Assembly (NCBI RefSeq): GCF_023101665.1
Contig: NZ_CP082161.1
Coordinates: 310,001 to 374,000 of the forward strand
Length of the DNA: 64,000 nucleotides
Source: Bradyrhizobium sp. 195
GTDB lineage: Bacteria; Pseudomonadota; Alphaproteobacteria; Rhizobiales; Xanthobacteraceae
Direction: 5' to 3'
The position numbers and the translations under genes were made by a program. Under the pieces are notes generated by a model. It worked only from the letters and a program-made list of their open reading frames with translations, was not told the DNA's origin and made no database searches. Below, in pieces: positions 44,512-52,913 of the stretch; the stretch's first letter is position 1, and each line of letters begins with the position of its first letter.

Positions 44512-46157
44512 ATGCCGCTTCTGTCCATCGTGGTGCCGACTCTCGATCGTCCCGACACGCTTCGCCATGCGCTCGCGACCATGGCGTGCCAGCCTGCGCA
44601 CGCGGACTGCGAGTTCGTGGTTCAGAACAATGGCGGCAATCCCGAGATCGCGAAGATGGTCGCAGACCTCCAGGACGAGCGCTTCAAGCATTTTGCCAGC
44701 GAAACCGTCCTGACCATGACCGACAATTGGGAGGCAGCGCTCGGCCATGCCTCTGGCGAGTACATCGCCTTCCTCGGCGATGACGACGGGTTGATGCCCT
44801 ATGCATGTGCCACGGCGTCGGATCTGCTCTGCGGCCGAAAGATCGATCTCCTGAGCTGGCGCGCCTACAGCTATTACTGGCCGGACTACTACCATCCGGC
44901 TTTCCGCAATCGGCTGCTCGCCGAGATCGACCTGACCTCGTCGGCAAAGCGCGTCTCGTCGCGGGACGAATTGGCGCGCATCTTCGGCTTCCAGGCGCAC
45001 TATGCGAACCTGCCGATGATTTACAATTCGTTCGTCCGCCCAGCGTCATCGACCGGATGCGTGCGGTCGGTGGCCGCTACTTCATCGGCCTATCGCCCGA
45101 CGTGGCATCCGGTATCGCCAATGCTGCGCTGACCGACAGTTTCGTCCGGCTGTCGCGGCCGCTGAGCATGGCCGGATTCTCGCAGCACAGCACCGGTCAC
45201 GCGCTGTTCTTCGAGACCACCGATCTGCTCGAAACGTCGCGAGGAGCGCGCGATTTCGGACCCATTGACGATGACCCCCGGCTCCCTGATCTCAACGCCC
45301 TCCAGCTTTTCATCGCCAAGGACATGCTCGTCCTGAAACGATTGCTGCTGCCGGATGACGATCACGTGCGGCTCGACTTCAAGGCGCTGGCACAAGCCCT
45401 CGCGACCGATATCAACAACCGTCCCGCTTTGTATGACCGGACCGTGCAGACTATCGGCGAGCTCGCCCGCACGCACGGATTCGACCTCGCCGACATTATC
45501 ATTCCCGCTCGTCTCGCGGATCGGCCGCCACCTAGAGAGGGTGTTTCCGTCATCGGACAGAACCGCGTGCTCTATGAGCTGGATGGTTCTGCGCTCGGGC
45601 TCAATTCGATCGCGGATGCAGTGCGCGTGATCGCGCAGTTCGTGCCGGACCAGGCGCCGTTCGATCCAGCCGCTCTGGACGCTGCCGTGTCTGCGCCGGT
45701 CCTCGGCGGAGAGGAGCTCGAGTTCGGACGTGGCGGGGCGGGCGTCGCCGCGTTGGCCGAGGGATGGAGCGAGCCGGAGCAATGGGGCACCTGGTCCGTC
45801 GCCAGGAATTGCGTGCTCCGCTTCGAGGTTCGCCCCATTCCGTCACGGCCGGTCGAGCTCGTTCTGGCGTGCCGGGCCTTCGTGGCTGACGGAAATCCGC
45901 AACTGCGTGCGGTTTGCCGCTTCGGTAACGGCGCGCAGCAGGAATTGACGTTTTCGAGAGGGGCGTTCGCGGGCTTGCGCAGGTTGATGCTCGATCCCGC
46001 CGCGGTTGCCGCCGACGGGATGCTGACCATTAGCCTGGCGCTATCCGATCCACGCTCGCCCGCTGATCTGGGATTGAGCTCCGATGCGCGTCCCCTCGGC
46101 ATCGGCCTTGAGCGGGTATGGCTCGATGACGATGTCCATGCGTCACGAGACCGCTGA
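44512..46157 (+). pseudogene. glycosyltransferase family 2 gene with one-base frameshift
   Basis: Read as one gene it encodes about 548 residues. The N-terminal GT-A domain (MPLLSIVVPTLDRPDTLRHAL..., with the metal motif region YIAFLGDDDGL) stays in the first frame until YNSFVR near 45036. From 45039 the continuation (PSVIDRMRAVGGRYFIGLSPDVASGI...) is one frame over, through a C-terminal beta-rich extension to 46157. Adding one C to the short C run at 45039-45041 restores a single frame, so one base is missing either in the genome or in the read. The ATG at 44512 is used; a GTG at 44506 is possible. It likely acts on a surface glycan, like the two glycosyltransferases nearby. Confidence 0.75.
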
Positions 46158-46168
46158 TCGCCGCACGC

Positions 46169-47161
46169 CTAGTACCGCAGCAGCCTCAGCTTGTGGGCGT
46201 AGTGAAAGATGACCTGCCTCGCGAGATAGGGAGCGATGGCACGACGGATCTGCATCTGAGTCGGATCGAAGCCGAGAACGCGGCGCCGCAAGATGCCCAT
46301 CTCCCGGACGCCGATTGCATAGGTTGATGCCGTCTTCTGGGCGTCATGGATTCGGAAGCAGGCGAGAAATCGCGGCAGGCGGACGAACTTGAACTCCGCG
46401 GCCTGCGCTCGCAGGATGAAGTCCCAATCCATCGCGTAATGAAAGCTTTCGTCGATCGGCCCGATCCTGTCCCACACGCGCCTGCGCCAGAACATCGTCT
46501 CCTGCGGGATATAGTCGGCAAATTGCAGTGCGTGCCCGTCATGGGGCGGCAGAACGGCACGGCCGACCTCGAGCCCCTCCCGGTCGACGAAGACGCGATG
46601 GCCATACACGATGTCGACATGCGGATGCGACGTGAAGTAGTTGGCGACATAGGCCAGCGTCCCCGGCAGCAGCATGTCGTCGCTGTTGAGATAGGCCATG
46701 ATCTCGCTGTCGATGCCGGCAAAGCCGAGATTGATGGCGTTCGATTGCCCGCCGTCAGGTTCGCTCTTCCAGCTGAAGCTCCCACCGCGGCTCTTCAGGA
46801 GATCGACCGTACCGTCGATCGAGGCGCCGTCCTGCACGTGATAATGCAGGTTCGGATAGTTCTGGCCGACGATGCTCTCGATCGTGGCGCCAAGATACTC
46901 GGCCTGGTTGTAGCTCGGCGTGACGATCGCGATCCGCGGTGCGTTCTCGTGGGTGGAGGGGGCCGGCGGGAAAGCCCTCAAATTGAGCAGGCGCGGCGGA
47001 TATTGCTCGAAGGTCCACATCGGCGGGCGCCGCCAGAGGCTCCGCAGCGAGGATCGCCTTTGTCCGGCGGCGATGAGATCCTGATTCCTTTCCAGCAGCG
47101 CGAGGCGATTTTCGAGCTGCTCCAATCGTTGTTCGAGGCGCTGCCTGAACTCGTCGTCCAT
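46169..47161 (-). CDS. glycosyltransferase family 2
   Basis: A 330-residue enzyme with a short N-terminal coiled coil (DEFRQRLEQRLEQLENRLALLERN) and then a GT-A domain: IAIVTPSYNQAEYLGATIESIVGQNYPNLHYHVQDGASIDGT, EPDGGQSNAINLGF, and the metal motif AYLNSDDMLLPG. WDFILRA is the likely catalytic-base block. Sugar donor and acceptor are unknown. The ATG at 47161 is preferred; an in-frame GTG at 47176 would add five residues. Convergent with the frameshifted glycosyltransferase, 11 bases apart. Confidence 0.88.
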   Translation of the reverse strand: MDDEFRQRLEQRLEQLENRLALLERNQDLIAAGQRRSSLRSLWRRPPMWTFEQYPPRLLNLRAFPPAPSTHENAPRIAIVTPSYNQAEYLGATIESIVGQNYPNLHYHVQDGASIDGTVDLLKSRGGSFSWKSEPDGGQSNAINLGFAGIDSEIMAYLNSDDMLLPGTLAYVANYFTSHPHVDIVYGHRVFVDREGLEVGRAVLPPHDGHALQFADYIPQETMFWRRRVWDRIGPIDESFHYAMDWDFILRAQAAEFKFVRLPRFLACFRIHDAQKTASTYAIGVREMGILRRRVLGFDPTQMQIRRAIAPYLARQVIFHYAHKLRLLRY

Positions 47162-47323
47162 CCATCGTTCTTTCACAAATCACAACGTACAAAAATCAAT
47201 GGGCCATTCTATAGGTCTCCCGCCTGCAGCGCCAGTTCACGGTCCCGTCAAACGCGATGGCGCGGCCTGTCCGGCGCGGTTTCAGAGGCTTCGATCAATC
47301 CGGGATGGGCTGATTGCGAACCG

Positions 47324-47893
47324 CTATTCACCTGTTTCGATCAGGGTGGCATGCAGGACGTATCGCTCCGGGCCGGACGTGACGGCGTCGAACGGCCAGC
47401 AGGTCGTGAGCACGAGTTCGACATCCTGCGCCGCGGGATCGATGCCCGATGCATCGAAGCGGACCACGGCGGATGAATCCGCGCGATAGCGAAAGTGTTT
47501 GCCGTCACGGCGTGTGACATCGATCGCGTCACCAACGGCAACATTCCGCAAGAAACGGAAATGTGTGTCGCGATGGCCGGCATATACTGCAACACCGCGC
47601 TCGCCGGCATCAACCGTTTGGTGGATGTGACCGGGTCCAAAGGCCAGCGCCTGCCCGCTCGCGCTTTCCAGCACGATCGCGCTGGCGCCGATCCGCTTCA
47701 CCTCGATCCGCGCGACCGGCCAGGTGTCGGCCCATGACCACGGCTTGATCACCTCGCCCGTTGCCAAGCTTCTGTCGAAGGCGCGCTCCAGCAGCACCTG
47801 CGCGAGCCAGGCCTTGGCATGGACATAGGCGCCGTCGCCGAACAGGATGAGGCCGATCAGTGCCAGAACCAGCGGGGATAAGAGGCGGGGCAT
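47324..47893 (-). CDS. proteobacterial class (GN-type) sortase
   Basis: A 189-residue transpeptidase with one N-terminal membrane segment (residues 5-25). The sortase triad is visible: His107 (VYAGHRDTHF), Cys165 (VLTTCWPF) and Arg177 (GPERYVL). It belongs to the small group of Gram-negative sortases that are encoded next to a VIT/vWA protein, here immediately upstream on the same strand. The membrane-bound enzyme would cut the LPKTA signal of that neighbour. An ATG at 47911 is inside the repeat and less likely as start. Confidence 0.9.
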   Translation of the reverse strand: MPRLLSPLVLALIGLILFGDGAYVHAKAWLAQVLLERAFDRSLATGEVIKPWSWADTWPVARIEVKRIGASAIVLESASGQALAFGPGHIHQTVDAGERGVAVYAGHRDTHFRFLRNVAVGDAIDVTRRDGKHFRYRADSSAVVRFDASGIDPAAQDVELVLTTCWPFDAVTSGPERYVLHATLIETGE

Positions 47894-47905
47894 TGTCTCT
47901 ACACG

Positions 47906-47980
47906 CGTCATTGCGAGCGAAGCAATCCAGAGTCTTTCCGTTGAGGCAGCCTGGATTGCTTCGCTGCGCTCGCAATGACG
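47906..47980. repeat. REP-like palindrome, family A
   Basis: Short version of the family A unit: cgtcattgcgagcgaagcaatccag ... ctggattgcttcg...cgcaatgacg. It lies within the vWA-sortase operon, just upstream of the sortase start, where its hairpin could limit sortase expression relative to its substrate. Confidence 0.85.
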
Positions 47981-48031
47981 GGAAGAAAAAGGCGCGCGCG
48001 GCCGTTGGTGTGGGACGGGCAGCCGCGCGCG

Positions 48032-50323
48032 CTAACAGAGGAGTTCGGGGGACTCCTCTCTCAAAGCGGCGTCGGTGAGCAAGGGTCGACGCCGGTTGAA
48101 CACGAACAGGATCAGGGCGAGCACGATCAGGATCAGACCTGCGATCATTTTCAGCTCGGCTGAGGTTGCCGTCTTGGGCAGACGGATCGCATCAGGCGCC
48201 GCAGGTGTCGGACGCCGCGCGGCTGGTGAGGTGCGCGCATCGGCATGGCGTTCACGCAATTGCGCCGGGATCGGCGACCGTTCGCCAAACACTTTCTCGA
48301 AATCCCAGCCCGCGGGCAGGTTGATCGGCAATTCGCTGAGCTTGAGCGGTGCGCCTTCGGGGCGGCTCGGCGTCTTGTCGACGGCGACGAGGCTGGTCAG
48401 ACGCGTGACGATCTGATGGTCGAGCGCCAGCGCCAGGATCGCCTTGTCGGCCTGCTCGGGCGCGAGTTCCCGCATGGCGCGCGCCACCTCGGCGTCACCG
48501 ATCTTGCGCTTGGCCCAGAGTTTCGACAGGCCGTTGCCTTCGGCGGCATTTTGCAGCGGCAGCGTCACCGACCATGGGCGGTCGCCGACGCGCCCCCTGA
48601 TCTCGAGCGAGCCCGCGAGCTTGTCGAGCTTTGCCGCAAGCACCAGCGGCTCGTCGCGATAGACGTCCGGGATGATCGCCGGGGTGATGTCGGCCTTGGC
48701 TTCAGAGAATTTCGCGATGAGGCCGGTCACGGCTGGATTTTCGAGCTTGGCGAACAAGCCGCGCATGCGCTCCTCCACCTGCTCGACGGACCCGATATGG
48801 GTGAAGGCCCCACGACCGAGCTCGGCGGCGCGCGTCATCAGATAGGTGTTGGGCGCCGACCCGATGCCGACCATGAAGACGCGCGAGCGGCCGCGCATTG
48901 CCGTGATCGTTTCGAACAATTGCTGTTCGTTGCCGATTGCACCGTCGGTCAGGAAGACGACCTGGCGAACCATGCCGGTGTCGCCGAGCTTGTCGGCCAG
49001 GGCGGCGCGCATCGCCGGCACCATCTCGGTGCCGCCGCGCGCCTGCAACGCGCTCACGAACGAGGTCGCCTCGCCGACATGCGCAGTGTCTGCCGGCACG
49101 GAAGCCGGAAACAGCACGTCCATGGTATCGTCAAAGCGGATGACGTTGAAACGGTCGGTCGGCTGGAGCCGGGAGAGCGCGTAAGTGAGACTCGCCTTGG
49201 CCTGAACAATCGACGTGCCGCCCATCGACCCCGAATTGTCGATCACGAACACGACCTCACGCGGCAGTGGCTTTTGTGTCGACTGCTCGACGCTGGGCGG
49301 GGTGATGAAGGCGAGCAGGTAATCGGCATCGCCGATATGTTCGCGGAACAGGCCGACCGTCGGCACCTTCTCGGCGGCGGGCTTCCAGGTCAGCTCGAAG
49401 TCGCGGTCGGCGGGAACAGCGCCATCGGCGAGCGTGATGATGCGTGCCGTCTTGTCCGGGCTCTCGATCTTGACGTTGTGGTGGTGACTCCTGACCGCGC
49501 CAAGCGCGAAGCCGGCCTTCAGGCGCACCGTGATGGTGGTCGGATTGACCGGTGCATTCTTGGCGGGATCCAGCACAGGCGGTGAGATACGGTCGCGGTC
49601 CGGTACCGGGTCCGACGTGGTCGCGTCCCAGCCCGAGCCGTCGTTGCGGAAGTCGACGCTCTGGACGATGGGCGCAGGATTGTAGCGCGGTCCGACCACC
49701 AGTGGCAGGCGGAGCGAATATTCGTTGCCTGATTGATGCACGGGCTCCTGATATTCGATCTGCACGAGCACGGTTTCGCCGGGACCGATATTGGCAACCG
49801 AGTTGGTGAAGATGTTCGGCCGTTCCTGCTCGGTGAGCGCGGCCTTCTGACCGGCGCGGCGTGCCTCTTCGTAGATCACGCGGGCCTGCTGCCGCTCCTT
49901 GATGTCTCCGACGATGACGCGGTCGCCTACCACCATCTTCAGCGTATCGACGGCGCCGCCGCTCGGGAGCGGATAGACATAGGTTGCCTCGACCCAGTCC
50001 TTGGTCGGGTTGCGGAAGATTTGGGTGACCCGCGCGCGCAGCGTTGGGCCCGATACCGTGATGTCGACGTCGATGCCGAGGCGGATCGCTTCCGTGGTGG
50101 CGCCGTCGTCCTTCAGAAGCAGCGTACCGGACCGTGCATCGCCGGGCTGGAGCAGGCCGGCCTGCTCGGTCGTTGCCGACCAACTCGTCCCGAAGCTGAC
50201 GAGCAGGGCCACGAAGGCCATCAGCATCACCGCGATGCCCTGCGCGAGAAGAAGCAATCCGAGCTTGATCAGCCGGTTCAACATGGGGTGCTCGTCGTTG
50301 TCAGCCGCGTCGTAGGTGTCCAT
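48032..50323 (-). CDS. VIT/vWA-domain sortase substrate protein
   Basis: A 763-residue exported protein with an N-terminal membrane segment or signal (about 17-48). The VIT domain (about 68-195: ATYVYPLPSGGAVDTLKMVVGDRVIVGDIKERQQARVIYEEARRAGQKAALTEQERPN, cited in part) resembles inter-alpha-trypsin inhibitor. The vWA domain (about 355-535) has the MIDAS motif DNSGS (D362). The C-terminus is a sortase signal: LPKTA (715-719), a hydrophobic span and NRRR. Unusually, 16 more residues follow (PLLTDAALREESPELLC). It is the presumed substrate of the sortase encoded downstream. GGAGCAGGCC precedes the ATG. Confidence 0.9.
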   Translation of the reverse strand: MDTYDAADNDEHPMLNRLIKLGLLLLAQGIAVMLMAFVALLVSFGTSWSATTEQAGLLQPGDARSGTLLLKDDGATTEAIRLGIDVDITVSGPTLRARVTQIFRNPTKDWVEATYVYPLPSGGAVDTLKMVVGDRVIVGDIKERQQARVIYEEARRAGQKAALTEQERPNIFTNSVANIGPGETVLVQIEYQEPVHQSGNEYSLRLPLVVGPRYNPAPIVQSVDFRNDGSGWDATTSDPVPDRDRISPPVLDPAKNAPVNPTTITVRLKAGFALGAVRSHHHNVKIESPDKTARIITLADGAVPADRDFELTWKPAAEKVPTVGLFREHIGDADYLLAFITPPSVEQSTQKPLPREVVFVIDNSGSMGGTSIVQAKASLTYALSRLQPTDRFNVIRFDDTMDVLFPASVPADTAHVGEATSFVSALQARGGTEMVPAMRAALADKLGDTGMVRQVVFLTDGAIGNEQQLFETITAMRGRSRVFMVGIGSAPNTYLMTRAAELGRGAFTHIGSVEQVEERMRGLFAKLENPAVTGLIAKFSEAKADITPAIIPDVYRDEPLVLAAKLDKLAGSLEIRGRVGDRPWSVTLPLQNAAEGNGLSKLWAKRKIGDAEVARAMRELAPEQADKAILALALDHQIVTRLTSLVAVDKTPSRPEGAPLKLSELPINLPAGWDFEKVFGERSPIPAQLRERHADARTSPAARRPTPAAPDAIRLPKTATSAELKMIAGLILIVLALILFVFNRRRPLLTDAALREESPELLC

Positions 50324-50509
50324 TTGGCCTGCTCCCGAAAGGACGTTTGCTGGCTCTGAGGATTTGCCGGGAGGGCCGATTTCGCGAGCAGAATGATCGG
50401 TAATGTTCCGCCGCGGCCGGCCCGGGCACGCCGCCGCTGGGCGGTCATGTGCGGTTTTGTGCTGATTTGTCCGCCCTGCTAGGATGGCGGTGCTGGAGCA
50501 GGGTTAGCG

Positions 50510-51280
50510 ATGCAGATGCAGGATAAATCCAACGATAAGCAGCTTTCGGACGAGCAGAGCCGCGAGATTGCCGAGACCATTCGCGAGGAGCTCGCCCGAC
50601 GCCGGATCTCCCGGCAGGCGCTGGCCGAGCAGGCCAAGCTCAGCCTGTCGACGCTGGAGAAGGTGCTAGGCGGCCGCAGGCCGTTCACGTTGGCGACGAC
50701 GGTCCGGCTGGAGCAGGCGTTGGGCGTCTCCTTGCGCAAAAGCGTCGTCATGGTGACGTCGCCGGCCGCAAACGATGTCGCGCCCGACAGCCTCGGCTCC
50801 TATGCGCACCGTGCGGTGAGCTGGCTTGAGGACGTCTACATCACTCTGCGGCCGTCGTTCGGCGACAAGGATGCGATCTTCGCCTATCGCACCGAGATCG
50901 TCTGGGAGCCGAAAATCTCTTCGCTGGTCTTCCGCGAGGGTGATCGAACCGATGCCGCCTACGAGCATACCGGCGAGGTCGCCGTTCCCCATCAATCCGG
51001 CTTCATCTACCTCGTCATCATCAAGCATGGCCAGCATCGCGTGATCACGGTGTCGCGGCCGACGGTCGCCGGCGAGATGTACGGCATCATCTCGACGCTC
51101 CGCGCAGGCCCTGGCTCGCAGCTGACGCCGATCGCGGCGCCGATCGCCTACGTGCCGCTGAAAAACCTGCAGAAGCCCTCCTTGGGACGGGTTGGGTCCG
51201 ACGATGCCAACCATGCCTTGTATCGAAAGCATCTGCGACGCACGGTAGAGGAGTCGTTCGCGCTGTTTTTGACGCTATAG
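50510..51280 (+). CDS. XRE-type transcriptional regulator
   Basis: A 256-residue protein. Residues about 15-75 form a Cro/CI-like helix-turn-helix (IREELARRRISRQALAEQAKLSLSTLEKVLGGRRPFTLATTVRLEQALG). A mixed alpha/beta domain of about 150 residues follows that I do not recognise (LGSYAHRAVSWLEDVYITLRPSFGDKD...); it may bind a ligand. It is divergent from the vWA-sortase operon across a 186-base gap, which makes that operon a candidate target. A GGAGCAGGG site precedes the ATG. Confidence 0.82.
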   Translation: MQMQDKSNDKQLSDEQSREIAETIREELARRRISRQALAEQAKLSLSTLEKVLGGRRPFTLATTVRLEQALGVSLRKSVVMVTSPAANDVAPDSLGSYAHRAVSWLEDVYITLRPSFGDKDAIFAYRTEIVWEPKISSLVFREGDRTDAAYEHTGEVAVPHQSGFIYLVIIKHGQHRVITVSRPTVAGEMYGIISTLRAGPGSQLTPIAAPIAYVPLKNLQKPSLGRVGSDDANHALYRKHLRRTVEESFALFLTL

Positions 51281-51332
51281 TCCGCAAGAAATAGTCCTGC
51301 ACCGCCCTGGCATGTGTCTATAAGGATAGACC

Positions 51333-52844
51333 ATGCAGGACGGGCCCGGACGACACGGCGGCGGATCTCCGCTGTTCTCCATCATCATCCCGCTCGAATA
51401 TCACCGCGGGCAATGGGAGCAGTCCTGGCTGGGCTGGACATCGCAGACCGCGGACAAATCCCTCTACGAAATCATCCTGGTCGTGCCGCCCGATTTTAAG
51501 GCGCGCGAGGAGCTGAAGGCGCTGGCTGGTGACGAGGCCCGTCTCGAGTTCACAGACTCCGAACACGACATCGGGCTGTGCGCGTTCGGCGCAACCAAAG
51601 CCCGCGGTAGCCATCTGTTCTTCACGGAGTCGCATTGCTGGCCCGAGCCGGGCGTGATCGAGCTGTGCATCCGCGCCATCGAGGCTCATCCCGACTGGGC
51701 CGGCTTTTCCTGCCATTCGGTCCCGATCTGCCACAATCGATTGTCCGTGGCAGAGGCTGCGATGTACCAGGCCGACATCGACTTCGGCATGAAGCAGCAT
51801 CCCTGGCGTAAAGTGCTCGATCAGTGCTTCGTGACGCGGCGTGACGCCTATTGGGAATGCGGAGGCCTGCGAGAGGAGCTCGGCCATTTCGCTGAATGGG
51901 TGCTGGCTGCGACATATCACGCAAAAGGCTATGCCATTGGTTATCTGGAAGAGGCGCGCTTCCATCACTATTACGTCGGCGAGATCGGCGAGCTGAAGAC
52001 GTTCACGCTCGATTTCGTTCAGGGCGAGATCCGCTATCTCGGCGAGGCACGCCGCGATCCCGGCAGCGAGCTGCTCGAAGTTCCCTTCGAATGGAGCAAG
52101 CGGAGTGATCGCGATCCTTTGCTCGCCCGCCATGCATTGAACGCGCTGGTGCGCTACAGCCTTTCGGGGCGGGGCTGGACGCGGCCCGGTGAGAAGTTAC
52201 GTTTCTTCTGCCGATGGTCGGCGCCTGCGATTCTCGGCGATTTACCCGCGCGCAGCTCCGCTCGGCTGGAGGCAGCCTGGGCGCGTGGCGTACTGACTGT
52301 TTTGACATTCGCTGGATCGAGTGACGCAATCGCGCGATGGATGAGGCGATACATCGCCTCGCTGATCCGGCTCCAGAGACTCGATTGCATTCATCGCGGT
52401 GGATGGGACCACAGGTCCGTCGCCGGCCTCCCCGACGAGCATGTTCTTGCCCAAGCCGGTTTCCACGCGGTGGAGGCGTCGGCCGGGTACACCTTCCGCT
52501 GGAGCGAGCCGCAGGCGGCGGTTCGCATCAAGGGGCACCCCGGCCACAACAGGGTCTACATCCGAAGTCCCGCGCTCCGTGCGCCGCTCGAGCGCATCGG
52601 GACCTATTTCTATCTCGACGGCAGACGCGTCGATCCGGCAGCGATCACGATCGGCCGTGACAGCTACACGCTGGATATCGATCTGCCACGATCGGGCGTG
52701 GCGACGCTTGCATGGATATGCCCCGCGTTCAGGGGCCGCGACGATGCGCGATATCTGGGCCTGTCGGTCGCATCCATCGCGTTGGAACAAGAATGCGAAC
52801 CGCCCCATGCGAGACATTCACAATCGGCCGTCGCGACCCCTTGA
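51333..52844 (+). CDS. glycosyltransferase-like protein with C-terminal extension
   Basis: A 503-residue protein. Residues 14-210 resemble a GT-A fold: SIIIPLEYHRGQWEQSWLGW, then DIGLCAFGATKARGSHLFFTESHCWPEPG. Where typical family 2 enzymes have a DxD metal motif, this one reads TESHCW, so a metal-independent or altered mechanism is possible. The second half is not recognised, except for a C-terminal beta-rich region like that of the frameshifted glycosyltransferase. AAGGATAG precedes the ATG. It may modify the surface polysaccharide or the sortase-linked protein (inference). Confidence 0.72.
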   Translation: MQDGPGRHGGGSPLFSIIIPLEYHRGQWEQSWLGWTSQTADKSLYEIILVVPPDFKAREELKALAGDEARLEFTDSEHDIGLCAFGATKARGSHLFFTESHCWPEPGVIELCIRAIEAHPDWAGFSCHSVPICHNRLSVAEAAMYQADIDFGMKQHPWRKVLDQCFVTRRDAYWECGGLREELGHFAEWVLAATYHAKGYAIGYLEEARFHHYYVGEIGELKTFTLDFVQGEIRYLGEARRDPGSELLEVPFEWSKRSDRDPLLARHALNALVRYSLSGRGWTRPGEKLRFFCRWSAPAILGDLPARSSARLEAAWARGVLTVLTFAGSSDAIARWMRRYIASLIRLQRLDCIHRGGWDHRSVAGLPDEHVLAQAGFHAVEASAGYTFRWSEPQAAVRIKGHPGHNRVYIRSPALRAPLERIGTYFYLDGRRVDPAAITIGRDSYTLDIDLPRSGVATLAWICPAFRGRDDARYLGLSVASIALEQECEPPHARHSQSAVATP

Positions 52845-52866
52845 GGGCGTGTTGGCTCGCTGCAAA

Positions 52867-52897
52867 GCGATTGGCGGCGATGAGCGCCGCCAATCGC
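52867..52897. terminator. strong bidirectional hairpin between convergent genes
   Basis: A perfect 12-13 bp stem gcgattggcggc(g)/(c)gccgccaatcgc with a 5-base loop lies between the ends of the glycosyltransferase (+) and the binding-protein gene (-). On the minus strand it is followed by TTTGC, a weak T-run. Confidence 0.75.
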
Positions 52898-52913
52898 ATA
52901 TTGCGGGGTGGCG

